This document shows, piece by piece, positions 43,440 through 52,619 of a stretch of DNA of 64,000 bases. Both the position numbers and the translations under genes were made by a program. How positions within the stretch are numbered: the stretch's first letter is position 1; the number at the start of each line of letters is the position of its first letter. Under the pieces are notes generated by a model that was not told the origin of the DNA, searched no databases, and worked only from the letters and a program-made list of their open reading frames with translations. The stretch comes from Candidatus Peregrinibacteria bacterium (GTDB lineage Bacteria > Patescibacteriota > Gracilibacteria > CAIRYL01 > GCA-016699755): assembly GCA_016699755.1 (NCBI GenBank), contig CP065009.1, positions 1,496,579 to 1,560,578 of the forward strand, given 5' to 3'.

Positions 43440-44762
43440 CTACCGCTTTCGTTTTCGTACTAAGCAAAAGATTTCCCCGTTTCCAAAGTGTTTCTCAAAT
43501 TTTTTTGCCTGCCCTGAAGAAATATCCATCAAAAAACTTCCTTGTCCTCCAGAAAAATGAGGAAGAATTTCTCCTTCTTCATTGCGAATTTCCTGAGGAG
43601 TAATAGAGAAATCATCCGATTTATTCGGAAAGCAAAATTCAAATTCTTCTCCCAGATCAAACCGATTTCTACATTCAATCGTCAACACATTTCCGTTTCG
43701 CTGACGAACAACACCAGCAAACTCATGTGTGGCAAAACCCTGTCGTTCTTCGTATTCTTGCGCTTTTTCCTTAGGGTTTCCCACGAGAAATCCAGGAATA
43801 TATCCGCGGTTGTTGGTTGTGAAAACTTCTGCTAAAACGGCTTCTTTTGTTTCGGTATCAAATTTTCCAGCATCAACGGCATCAAGTGCCATGCGATACG
43901 CACGCGCCGTAATACCTGCGTAGTAAATAGTTTTGCTTCGCCCTTCTACTTTTAAACTGCATGCTCCGGCATCTAAAAGTTCTGGCAGATATTCTGCTAG
44001 GCACAAATCTCGGGCGTTCATAATGTATGTGCCATACTGATCTTCATCAATTTCGAGCATTTGTCTGGGGCGTTCTTCTTCTTCTAAAAAGAATTGTCCG
44101 GCAAGCGGAACATATTCTTCTACTTCTCCATTTGGTGCTGTCTTTCCTTCGTGCAATTTGTATTTCCAGCGACATGAGTGTGCACACGTCCCCTGATTGG
44201 CATCTCGATAGCTGAAGTAGTTCGAAAGCAGGCATCGTCCAGAATATGCCATACAAATGGCGCCATGGACGAAGCATTCAATCTCGAGATCGGGATTCTG
44301 CTCATGAATTTCTTTGATTTCCTTAAGAGAGAGTTCGCGCGAAAGGATGATACGTGAAATGCCGTTCTTTTTCCAAAATCTTGCGCTCGCCCAGTTGACG
44401 TTATTTGCTTGTACAGAAAGGTGAATCACCGCTTCGGGAAACTCTTCTCGAACAAGATCAATAATTCCAGGATCTGCCATGATAAATGCATCAGGCTTCA
44501 ACTCCACCATTTTTTTCATTGCACGGAGGAAGTGGGGAATTTTGACATTATGTGGAAATATGTTTGCCGTAAAATAGATTTTCTTTCCACGTTCTCGACA
44601 ATATTTTGTTGCTTCTTCGAGAAAGCCAACGGTGAAATCGTTTTCTCGGGCACGAAGCGAGTAGGCAGGAACTCCGGCATAAACGGCATCTGCCCCAAAC
44701 GCAAGCGCAAACTTGAGTTTTTCCATATTCCCTGCCGGCAGAAGAAGTTCTGGTTTTTCCAT
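43440..44762 (-). CDS. U32-family peptidase (TrhP/YegQ-like)
   Basis: 440 residues from the ATG at 44760-44762, 11 codons inside a longer open frame; both starts are possible. PELLLPAGNMEKLKFALAFG at the N-terminus, ANIFPHN, LSVQANNVNWASARFW and the signature ECFVHGAICMAYSGRCLLSN with its cysteines are typical; a second cysteine motif is GTCAHSCRWKY. Members of the U32 family take part in 5-hydroxyuridine formation in tRNA (TrhP/RlhA) rather than in proteolysis alone; the motif set is closest to TrhP. It stands alone. Confidence 0.9.
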   Translation of the reverse strand: MEKPELLLPAGNMEKLKFALAFGADAVYAGVPAYSLRARENDFTVGFLEEATKYCRERGKKIYFTANIFPHNVKIPHFLRAMKKMVELKPDAFIMADPGIIDLVREEFPEAVIHLSVQANNVNWASARFWKKNGISRIILSRELSLKEIKEIHEQNPDLEIECFVHGAICMAYSGRCLLSNYFSYRDANQGTCAHSCRWKYKLHEGKTAPNGEVEEYVPLAGQFFLEEEERPRQMLEIDEDQYGTYIMNARDLCLAEYLPELLDAGACSLKVEGRSKTIYYAGITARAYRMALDAVDAGKFDTETKEAVLAEVFTTNNRGYIPGFLVGNPKEKAQEYEERQGFATHEFAGVVRQRNGNVLTIECRNRFDLGEEFEFCFPNKSDDFSITPQEIRNEEGEILPHFSGGQGSFLMDISSGQAKKFEKHFGNGEIFCLVRKRKR

Positions 44763-45347
44763 GGAACCGTAGTATTCCTTGTCTTTCAACTTCAATCAAG
44801 CCTCTCTTTTTTTAGCAAATTTAATAATGGTACCAACATTTTTTCAATTTTATACACCAATCCGTGTTCCCAGTAAATACGTTCCAGACATATCAAAATT
44901 GAGTGCTTCGAGTTTTCCTAAATCTTCATATAGATTACTCTGGATATCTTTCAAAAAAAGATGAATTCGTTTTAGATTTTTTTATCCGTTTTTTGCCAAT
45001 ACAAATTATCTTCCCAAGCACAGGGACTGATGCTTATATGACAATACTATCTGGACACTCATTTCCCCTAGAAAAAATACTATTTTTAATAACTTCTTTA
45101 ATTTTCGCTCTTCCTATTTTATTTAATTGGTCATGAATCAACCTAACTTGATCTGGTATTGCCAAACTTCCTATAGGGATAGTTTTTTAAAAAAACAGAA
45201 CTCATCCTACAAAAATAGAAAATACTCTTGTCAATATTTTTTGCTAAACTAATGAAGACTTTCTCTGAAGGGTTGTGACGTAAATTCTTTCGAAAAACAG
45301 GAAGTCTATTGTATGGTATCGATACCATTTTCGCATTTTCTTCACCC
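44763..45347 (+). promoter_or_regulatory. Intergenic region before the surface-protein gene, with a palindrome
   Basis: 585 bases. Two overlapping plus-strand frames (44779-44964 and 44903-45136) read like coding sequence in succession: PIRVPSKYVPDIS in one, then FVLDFFIRFLPIQIIFP and a membrane helix FLITSLIFALPILF in the other. Together they suggest a small membrane protein gene broken by a frameshift, but no family is recognised. Nearer the next gene lies the 16-bp perfect palindrome at 45313-45328 (separate entry). Confidence 0.35.
45313..45328. promoter_or_regulatory. 16-bp perfect palindrome, probable operator
   Basis: ATGGTATCGATACCAT, ending 19 bases before the ATG of the surface-protein gene at 45348. 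Such a site next to a start is typical of a dimeric repressor or activator. No matching regulator can be assigned. Confidence 0.5.
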
Positions 45348-48300
45348 ATGAAAACCATTTTCCGATACACATTTCTCTTCCTTCTCCTCCTTTCTCTTGG
45401 CGGAGCGCCAACATACGCGAGTTCTTCTGCCACCGTGACGGCTTCGCTCACGCCAAGTGATATTCCTTTTTTGGTGCGAGATAAAGAAAATAAAGTGGCA
45501 ACGCTTACACTTACTGCTAGCGGAGGAGATATTGATGTTCAACGGATCACCATTAACTATTTTGGAACGGCAGAAAAAAATGATATTTATAAAGCCAGAC
45601 TTTACGCAGAATGGGGTTCGTATATTGATACGGCAAAAATCACAGAAGGTGCACTCAGTTTTACCAATCCTGGTCCTATTGCGCTTCATGATGGGGAAAC
45701 AAAAACATTCATGCTTATTGTGGAGCTCTCTTCTTCTGCGCGAACAGGTCGAACACTAGGATTTGAACTTCGTGGGAAAGGTACTCTTCATGTCGAAACA
45801 ACAAGATATGATGAAAAACTTGTTGCTCTTGGCGAAAAAACAAGAACAAATGCATTATTTATTTTGGGAGAAGATGGAGGAGCGGTTCTCCTTCCAAAGT
45901 TTACGGATTCCTATTCGTCTGCTGTTTCTCGTGGAGAAAGTGTTCCGCTTGCCGATTTTAGCATTCGCGCAGAGGGAGAAGAGTCGGGGATGATTACATC
46001 TCTTACTTTTCGTTTTACAGGAGCCAATATTTCTCAATCAGTAAAAAATATTGTGCTCTCTTCGCCACAAATGGACACAGAAAAATTTGCCCCCGTTTCT
46101 TCTTCGGGAACTATTGTGTTTACTCCGGATATTCCTTTTTCCTCTGGAGAAACTCTTTCATTTGTAGTTATGGGAGATGTTCTCGATTCTGCCCCAGAAG
46201 GAACAGAAATCCAATTGGAACTTGAATCCGCATTTGATCTTATTGCTTCTTCTAGAGAAAAGTCGGTACTTGTTTCTGGTGAGTTCCCTTTGCGAGGACA
46301 ACGAAGAACTGTCTCTTTAAGCTCACTTGCTGTCACTCCTGCTGAGAACTTTTCTCCTTTTGGTTCTATTCCGAGAGGTGCAGGCAATGTTCCACTCTTT
46401 GCACTTGATTTCACTTCTGCAGCAGAGGATGTCACGGTTTCTTCTCTTGTTCTCGCCAGAAAAGGACTCTGGGAAAAAGATTCTGTAGATGAATTTCGTT
46501 TGCAAGCAGAAGGAAATAATGAAGTCTTTCGAGGAAATTGGAAAAATAATCGAGAAATAGAGTTCCAAACATCATTTATAGTGCCAGCAGGAGAAAAACG
46601 ACAAATTACTATTTTTGGAGATATTTCGCGAGAAACGTCGGATAATATTTCCATTGGACTAGCACTCGAATCTAACACAAGTATTGTCGCTCTCGGAGAA
46701 ACGGGAGCATCAGTTCCGGTGCGTATACCGCTTGAGACAACCGCATCAAAAACCATTGGGCAAGAAAAAGAAGAAGTTCTTCACCTGAAAATAATAGATT
46801 CTCCAAACGCTCTTCTCTCTGGAACGCAAGACAATATTCTCGCAACTTTTTCTGCAGAAGTTTCTGGAGACACTCCACTCGAAGTTCGAAAAATTGTAAG
46901 CAATATTTCGGGCATTTCTGGAGAAGCACTCACGAATGTTCGTCTTGTTTCCTCGACGGGAGATATTCTTTCTCGGGGAATTGTGGCTGGGAACACTCTT
47001 ATTTTTTCTGATGCCTTTCCCGTTCTTTCAGGAGAGCCTCTTTCTCTCTTTTTGCGAGCAGATGTCAGCGCTTCTGAGAAAACTTCTTTCCATGTCAGCA
47101 TTGAAGAGGCTTCTGCTCTTTCTGTTATAGATCTCGTTTCAAGAGAAGGGGTGAGTGTTACGGGAGCCTTTCCTCTGGAAACGAATACTTTTGATCTTCA
47201 GCTTTTTCCTGAAAAGAGTGCGGTTATTGTGAGCTCTGTTTTTGTTCCGGGAAAAGAAGTGTCGCGCGGAGAAAAAGACGTGACATGGGGAAAAATTCGT
47301 CTTCTCGCCACGCAAAATAATGAGCAGGTAACACGTTTGGCATTTCTCATTCCAAAAGGAGCGGAAGATACTCTCGAAAATATTCGTTTTGTAAATGGAG
47401 GAATGTCATATCGGGGAGATTTGGAAACGGGACTTGTGATTTTTGAGGAGAATATTCGTCTCGAAAAAGATCAGGAATCAGAATGGTCGCTCGTTGGCGA
47501 TGTTCGTGCAGGGGCGGCATTGGGGTCTTCTTTTTGGTATACCATAACGAACGCCGCTCAGATTCGCACTTCAGCAAATGCAGAGAGCATTCCTGTTCTT
47601 GGAGGATTTCCTCTTATGGGAAATCAATTTAAAGTTGGCGAAAATGAACCCCTCTTTTGTACCATGACCTATCAGCCCGTATGTGGACGAACCTATTCTT
47701 CACTTCCTTGTCCTTCCTCAGAAGGATGCACGCCAATAAACATAACCTTCTCTAATTCTTGCGAACTCAATAATGCAAAAGCGACCTTTTTGTATTCTGG
47801 TTCTTGCGATTCTCCAGAATCTGTTGGCGAAAAACCGGTTTTTCCTTTACCTGTCACATCCGATTTTCCTGATGTTTCAGAAACAAATACTTTTCGTGAT
47901 GCAATTGTCTCCCTAAAAGAGAACAAGATTGTCCAGGGATTTTCTGATGGAACATTTCGTCCAGAAGATTCTATTGGACGCGCCGCGTTTTTAAAAATTG
48001 TTATGGGTGCCATTGCCGATGCCAATGATTTTTCTTCGTGTGCAACGGAAGAGGCGAAAGATGGTGTTGTTTTTTTCTCGGACGTTCCTGAAAACGAGTG
48101 GTTTGCGCCGTATGTATGCGAAGCCGTTCGACGAGGAATTGTTAATGGATACCCCGACGGCACTTTTCGTCCGGGAAATGATGTTTCGTTTGCAGAAGCG
48201 GCAAAAATAGCAGGAATTGCTTTTGGTGCGGAATTTTCGGGAGATGTTCCGTGGTACGAACCATTTGTTCGATTTTTGTCGGAGCGAAGAGCTATTCCGA

Positions 48301-48425
48301 TTGGTGTTTCTCAGCTTTCACATGTTTTGACTCGTGGCGAAATGGCAGAAATTATCTGGCGATTACGAGACAGGGTGACAAATAAAGAGTCGTATTCGGC
48401 AGAAGAGGTGCTGTCGAACAACTGA
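45348..48425 (+). CDS. Large surface protein with Kazal-like and SLH domains
   Basis: 1025 residues from the ATG at 45348. A signal peptide (about 1-24, RYTFLFLLLLSLGGAPTYA) leads into five or more beta-sandwich repeats of roughly 110 residues, each with a related pattern such as LRVRSLV/ISGEFPLRG or VSVTGAFPLETN. Residues 771-820 are a Kazal-type motif: CTMTYQPVCG, then SNSCELNNAKATFLYSGSC, as in serine protease inhibitors. Three SLH repeats close the protein (DVSETNTFRDAIVSLKEN, FFSDVPENEWFAPYV, WYEPFVRFLSERRA). The SLH part should anchor it to the cell wall. It may be an S-layer or adhesion protein. HIT gene follows. Confidence 0.88.
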   Translation: MKTIFRYTFLFLLLLSLGGAPTYASSSATVTASLTPSDIPFLVRDKENKVATLTLTASGGDIDVQRITINYFGTAEKNDIYKARLYAEWGSYIDTAKITEGALSFTNPGPIALHDGETKTFMLIVELSSSARTGRTLGFELRGKGTLHVETTRYDEKLVALGEKTRTNALFILGEDGGAVLLPKFTDSYSSAVSRGESVPLADFSIRAEGEESGMITSLTFRFTGANISQSVKNIVLSSPQMDTEKFAPVSSSGTIVFTPDIPFSSGETLSFVVMGDVLDSAPEGTEIQLELESAFDLIASSREKSVLVSGEFPLRGQRRTVSLSSLAVTPAENFSPFGSIPRGAGNVPLFALDFTSAAEDVTVSSLVLARKGLWEKDSVDEFRLQAEGNNEVFRGNWKNNREIEFQTSFIVPAGEKRQITIFGDISRETSDNISIGLALESNTSIVALGETGASVPVRIPLETTASKTIGQEKEEVLHLKIIDSPNALLSGTQDNILATFSAEVSGDTPLEVRKIVSNISGISGEALTNVRLVSSTGDILSRGIVAGNTLIFSDAFPVLSGEPLSLFLRADVSASEKTSFHVSIEEASALSVIDLVSREGVSVTGAFPLETNTFDLQLFPEKSAVIVSSVFVPGKEVSRGEKDVTWGKIRLLATQNNEQVTRLAFLIPKGAEDTLENIRFVNGGMSYRGDLETGLVIFEENIRLEKDQESEWSLVGDVRAGAALGSSFWYTITNAAQIRTSANAESIPVLGGFPLMGNQFKVGENEPLFCTMTYQPVCGRTYSSLPCPSSEGCTPINITFSNSCELNNAKATFLYSGSCDSPESVGEKPVFPLPVTSDFPDVSETNTFRDAIVSLKENKIVQGFSDGTFRPEDSIGRAAFLKIVMGAIADANDFSSCATEEAKDGVVFFSDVPENEWFAPYVCEAVRRGIVNGYPDGTFRPGNDVSFAEAAKIAGIAFGAEFSGDVPWYEPFVRFLSERRAIPIGVSQLSHVLTRGEMAEIIWRLRDRVTNKESYSAEEVLSNN

Positions 48426-48500
48426 TTTTCCATATACTTCATGAGGAGTTCCTTGCCATGCGAACCAAAAATAAGGAAAATAGGAACAACTTTTTTTTCC

Positions 48501-48839
48501 ATGGAAGACTGTATATTTTGTAAAATTTCAGAAGGATCAATTCCTGCAAAAAAAGTGTACGAAGATGAATTTGTGCTTGCCTTTCATGATATTCATCCGA
48601 AAGCAAAAACACATATTCTTGTTGTTCCAAAAGCACACACCCCTTCCCTTTCGGAGGCAAAAGAAAAAGATGAAGCAATTCTTGGAAAACTTCTTCTTAC
48701 TGTTCAAAAGGTGGCAAAAGACCAGGGACTTTCTGGATACAAAGTTCTTATGAATGTAAACCGTGAAGGCGGACAAGTGGTGTTTCATCTTCACCTTCAC
48801 TTGTTGGGAGGAGGAAAAATAGACCTCGAACATTGCTAA
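48501..48839 (+). CDS. HIT-family nucleotide hydrolase
   Basis: 112 residues from the ATG at 48501. The active-site motif HLHLHLLGG near the C-terminus is the family signature (His-phi-His-phi-His). The N-terminal CIFCKI pair of cysteines is usual for bacterial HIT/HinT-like proteins, which hydrolyse nucleoside phosphoramidates such as AMP-lysine. Length normal. The gene starts 75 bases after the surface protein stop. Confidence 0.93.
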   Translation: MEDCIFCKISEGSIPAKKVYEDEFVLAFHDIHPKAKTHILVVPKAHTPSLSEAKEKDEAILGKLLLTVQKVAKDQGLSGYKVLMNVNREGGQVVFHLHLHLLGGGKIDLEHC

Positions 48840-48895
48840 TACCACACTCAAAAAAAATGTAATGAGAATTATTTTTCTTTATCTTCCTTTTTCGA

Positions 48896-50002
48896 TTGAT
48901 TTCTCAGCGACTTGCAGTTCTTCAAGATCTTCTTGAGACAAAAAAACTTTCGGGTATTCTTCTCTCTGATCCATTTTCAGTACAGTTTTTTTGTGGTTTT
49001 CAAAGCTCAAATGCGCTTTTATTTATTCTCTCTCAAAATATTTTTCTTTTTACTGATGCACGATATTTAGTAGGAGCGAGAGAGCAATTTCGAAAAAGCA
49101 ACATAGAAGTGCGAGACATTTCGAAAAATGATGAATGGAAATCATTTTTTAAAGAGCAGAATATAGTCATACTCGGGACAGAATACTCCAAGGTAACGGT
49201 TGCCAAGTTTTCGGCATGGAAAAAATACTTTGGAGCTCGATTTCGAAATGTTGATCAGGAAATTGCTCTCGTGCGATCACAAAAATCTAAAGAAGAAATA
49301 CGCAATGCAGAGCAGGCGGCAAATATTGCTGATAGCGCCTTAGAAAGTGTTATTCTTGAACTTCGCACGGGAATTTCTGAGAAAGAATTTGCATGGAAGC
49401 TTGAGCAGGCGTGTCGTGAAAAAGGAGCAGAAAAACTCTCTTTTGAGAGCATTGTTGCTTTTGGTGAAAACTCCGCTATTCCGCATCATCATCCGACCGA
49501 ACGGCGACTCAAAGAAAATGAAGCTATTCTTCTTGATTGGGGAGTGGTAAAAAACGGAATGTGCAGTGATTGTAGTCGATCATTTTTTTGGGGAACACCA
49601 GTTGAAAAATGGCTTTCAGATTATAAAAAAGTACTCACCGCACAACAGGCGGGAATAAACAGCATTGCTCGGGGAATGTCAATAAAGAACACACAAAAAC
49701 GAGCAGAAGAAATTCTCGAAGAAAACATTCCGCATTCTTTTGGACATGGAGTAGGGCTTGAGGTGCATGAGTATCCCACACTTTCTTTGCGTTCTCGAAA
49801 GAAGTTTTTGGAAAACATGCTCGTTACCGCAGAACCCGGAATATATCGCGCTGGAGAATATGGAATTCGGATTGAAGATCTCTTGGTGGTGGAAAAAAAT
49901 CGCGTCCGATTGCTTACTCATTTTTCAAAAGATTTGGAGTTTGTTCTCCTTTCACAGCAATTTTTGAAGAGTAGTATTTCTTCACAAAAAATGAGACAAT
50001 AA
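48896..50002 (+). CDS. M24-family aminopeptidase (Xaa-Pro type)
   Basis: 368 residues with a TTG start at 48896 as the best visible choice. N-terminal creatinase-like domain to about 125, then the pita-bread metallopeptidase domain. All five metal ligands are seen: Asp in LLDWG, Asp in CSDCSR, His in FGHGVGLEVHE, Glu in AEPGIY and Glu in IRIEDLL. Such enzymes remove an N-terminal residue before proline. A P-type ATPase gene begins 18 bases downstream on the same strand. Confidence 0.92.
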   Translation: MISQRLAVLQDLLETKKLSGILLSDPFSVQFFCGFQSSNALLFILSQNIFLFTDARYLVGAREQFRKSNIEVRDISKNDEWKSFFKEQNIVILGTEYSKVTVAKFSAWKKYFGARFRNVDQEIALVRSQKSKEEIRNAEQAANIADSALESVILELRTGISEKEFAWKLEQACREKGAEKLSFESIVAFGENSAIPHHHPTERRLKENEAILLDWGVVKNGMCSDCSRSFFWGTPVEKWLSDYKKVLTAQQAGINSIARGMSIKNTQKRAEEILEENIPHSFGHGVGLEVHEYPTLSLRSRKKFLENMLVTAEPGIYRAGEYGIRIEDLLVVEKNRVRLLTHFSKDLEFVLLSQQFLKSSISSQKMRQ

Positions 50003-50020
50003 GGAAACAAAATAAAATAT

Positions 50021-52579
50021 ATGAAGTATCACAATGTTCCCATCGGCAATCTCTTTGAAGAGTTTTCTTCTTCTCCTCAGGGGTTATCTTCAGAAGAAGC
50101 TTTGTTTCGAATTCAGAAATACGGAAAAAATATACTCCCCCAAAAGCGGAAGAATTTTCTCCTTATTTTTCTTCTTCAGTTTAAGAGTCCGCTCATTTTT
50201 ATCCTTATTGGTGCTGCTTTTCTTTCGGTTCTGATTCCTTATTTTGAGCAAGGACACCTCTCTGGAAAAGATTGGATTGATCCCATTGCCATTGTTGCGA
50301 TTCTTATTCTTAATGCGTGTTTCGGATTTTTTCAGGAAATAAAAGCAGAAAATACGCTTGCCGCTCTCAAAAAAATGCAATCAGAAGATGCCGTTGTCGT
50401 GCGAAAGGGGGGAGAGGCAAAAATTTCTTCCGAAGATCTTGTTCCAGGAGACATACTTGTTCTTGCTGAAGGTGATAAAATTCCTGCCGATGCACGACTT
50501 ATTGAGTCGATAGAGCTTCAGGTTATTGAGTCAGCACTGACGGGGGAGTCGATACCGACAGAAAAGAAAGCAGAATGGAAAGGCGAAGGAAATATTTCCG
50601 AGCAAAAGAATATGGTTTTTTCTGGAACTCAAATTGCCTCTGGAAGAGCAAAAGCACTCGTTGTAGCAACAGGAGTTGCTTCGGAACTTGGAAAAATTGC
50701 ATTTCTTGTTTCGGAGACAGAAAGTCCACAAACACCACTTGAAATCCGTCTCGATCGACTCGGAAAACGAATTGGCATTGCCATTGTTGTCATTTGTATT
50801 CTTGTTTTTGTGGTGTCATTTTTTCGAGGGGTGCCCATTACCGAAGGATTTTTGACCGCTGTCGCACTTGCAGTTTCAGCAATTCCAGAAGGTCTTCCTG
50901 CGGTTATGACTATATCACTTGCGGTGGGAGTGGCAGTCATGGCGAAAAAACATGCACTCGTTCGAGAGCTTCGCGCTGTGGAGACATTGGGAAGTGTTAC
51001 TGTTATTGCTTCCGATAAAACGGGAACCATTACACAGAATAAAATGAAAGTGGTATCGGTCTATTCTGGGCGAAAATACTATACTGAGAAGAGTATTGCG
51101 CTCTTTGCAAACTCCGAAATGGGGAAACGAATGCTTGATGCTGGTGCTTCTTGTAATGATGCAAAACTTCCAGATATTGGAGATCCCACAGAGATTTCGC
51201 TTCTTGATATTGCGAATACTTACAGTATACAAAAGAGAAATCAGCGAATTTCTGAACGACCCTTTTCTTCCGAAAAAAAATGGATGAGTACGACGCATCG
51301 CATTGCGGGGATGGAGGTTGAATACTATAAGGGGGCACCAGAAATTATCGCTACATTCTGTGATCCAAAGCGAAAAGTAGAAATTGAGAAAGCCGCTGAA
51401 AAAATGGCACAAGAAGGACTTCGAACACTTGCTATTGCCATTCGAAAAGAGCGACAACCAACAGCAGAATTTCTTGGGATTTTTGGCATTCAAGATCCTC
51501 CACGAAAGTCGGCAGCAGAAGCTATTAAGACCGCAAAACAAGCAGGGATTCGAACCATTATGATCACCGGAGATCATGCCGTTACTGCCGCCGCTATTGC
51601 CGCACAGGTGGGACTTTCGGGAGAGGTGATAACAGGAGAAGAAATTGAAGATATGGAGGAAAAAGATCTTCAGAAAGTTGTTCGAAAAACAAATATTTTT
51701 GCTCGCGTAAGTCCAGAGCATAAAGTCCGTATTTGTGCCGCTTTGCAAAAGAATGGTGAAGTTGTTGCTATGACTGGAGATGGTGTAAATGATGCTCCTG
51801 CCATTCATCGAGCGGAAGTAGGAATATCGATGGGAAAAAATGGAACGAGTGTTGCAAGAGAAGCAAGCGATCTCGTGCTTATGGACGATCGTTACGCCAC
51901 TATTGTTCAAGGAATTCGAGAGGGGCGCCGTATTTTTGCAAATATCAAAAAATCCATTTCGTTCCTTATGCGAACGAATCTTAATGAGGTTATTGTGGTT
52001 GCTGGTGCTGTTATTTGTGGTTTCCCCCCTCCTCTTGCTCCTATTCACATTCTCTTTGTAAACCTTGTGACCGATTCATTTCCGGCATTAGCACTTGCCG
52101 CAGAAGAAGCAGAACCAAATATAATGCGAAAAAAGCCACGTCCTGTTAGCGAAGGATTTCTCGATGGGCAGTGGCATTTTGTTCTCATTCTTGGTGTTGC
52201 CGCCGCAGTGTTTGAGTTTCTTGTCTTTTTTCTAGCACTCCGCACCTTAACACATCCCGCCGCGCAAACTCTCGTGCTCGTCACCATGGTTGCTATGGAA
52301 TTTGCTATTATTTTTTCCGTGCGCCACGACACTCCTCTTTTTTCAAAAGATTGGCATGCGGCAAAAAATCCATGGGTACTCCTCTCTACTGTCTTGGGTT
52401 TTGCTATCTTTTTCGTATTTTATATTACTCCGCTTCAGACTTTTCTTCATATTACTCCATTCCCACTACAATATTGGATATACCCCATTATAGGATCTGC
52501 TCTTCTTTTTGTACTCTCGGAGGTTTTGAAATATGTTAAAGGAGTGAAAAACGTCTTTCTTTGGAAGAAAAAATCCTGA
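50021..52579 (+). CDS. Calcium-type P-type ATPase (P2A)
   Basis: 852 residues, ten membrane helices. Actuator motif TGESIP, M4 signature IPEGLPAVMT, phosphorylation site DKTGTIT with Asp332 (isoleucine instead of the usual leucine), nucleotide-binding KGAPE, hinge TGDGVNDAPA and M6 NLVTDSFPALALA with an asparagine and an aspartate that bind calcium. N-terminal cation-ATPase domain present. It exports or sequesters Ca2+ or a related ion. It follows the M24 peptidase by 18 bases and precedes a C39-like protease, a set that could be one unit. Confidence 0.93.
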   Translation: MKYHNVPIGNLFEEFSSSPQGLSSEEALFRIQKYGKNILPQKRKNFLLIFLLQFKSPLIFILIGAAFLSVLIPYFEQGHLSGKDWIDPIAIVAILILNACFGFFQEIKAENTLAALKKMQSEDAVVVRKGGEAKISSEDLVPGDILVLAEGDKIPADARLIESIELQVIESALTGESIPTEKKAEWKGEGNISEQKNMVFSGTQIASGRAKALVVATGVASELGKIAFLVSETESPQTPLEIRLDRLGKRIGIAIVVICILVFVVSFFRGVPITEGFLTAVALAVSAIPEGLPAVMTISLAVGVAVMAKKHALVRELRAVETLGSVTVIASDKTGTITQNKMKVVSVYSGRKYYTEKSIALFANSEMGKRMLDAGASCNDAKLPDIGDPTEISLLDIANTYSIQKRNQRISERPFSSEKKWMSTTHRIAGMEVEYYKGAPEIIATFCDPKRKVEIEKAAEKMAQEGLRTLAIAIRKERQPTAEFLGIFGIQDPPRKSAAEAIKTAKQAGIRTIMITGDHAVTAAAIAAQVGLSGEVITGEEIEDMEEKDLQKVVRKTNIFARVSPEHKVRICAALQKNGEVVAMTGDGVNDAPAIHRAEVGISMGKNGTSVAREASDLVLMDDRYATIVQGIREGRRIFANIKKSISFLMRTNLNEVIVVAGAVICGFPPPLAPIHILFVNLVTDSFPALALAAEEAEPNIMRKKPRPVSEGFLDGQWHFVLILGVAAAVFEFLVFFLALRTLTHPAAQTLVLVTMVAMEFAIIFSVRHDTPLFSKDWHAAKNPWVLLSTVLGFAIFFVFYITPLQTFLHITPFPLQYWIYPIIGSALLFVLSEVLKYVKGVKNVFLWKKKS

Positions 52580-52584
52580 GGACT

Positions 52585-52613
52585 TCGTCAATATTTGAGA
52601 ATAATGATACAAA
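52585..52613 (+). promoter_or_regulatory. Promoter for the C39-like protease, near-leaderless
   Basis: TCGTCA (52585-52590), 17-base spacer, TACAAA (52608-52613), six bases before the GTG at 52620. Confidence 0.4.
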
Positions 52614-52619
52614 CGGTTT

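Noticed and set aside
46034..46756. A 240-codon frame on the minus strand
   Set aside because: Antisense to the surface-protein gene; the Ser/Thr-rich content mirrors its codons.
50915..52048. A 377-codon frame on the minus strand
   Set aside because: It lies entirely opposite the P-type ATPase, whose motifs are intact. The translation is full of Asn, Ser and His repeats with no domain, as expected of an antisense shadow.
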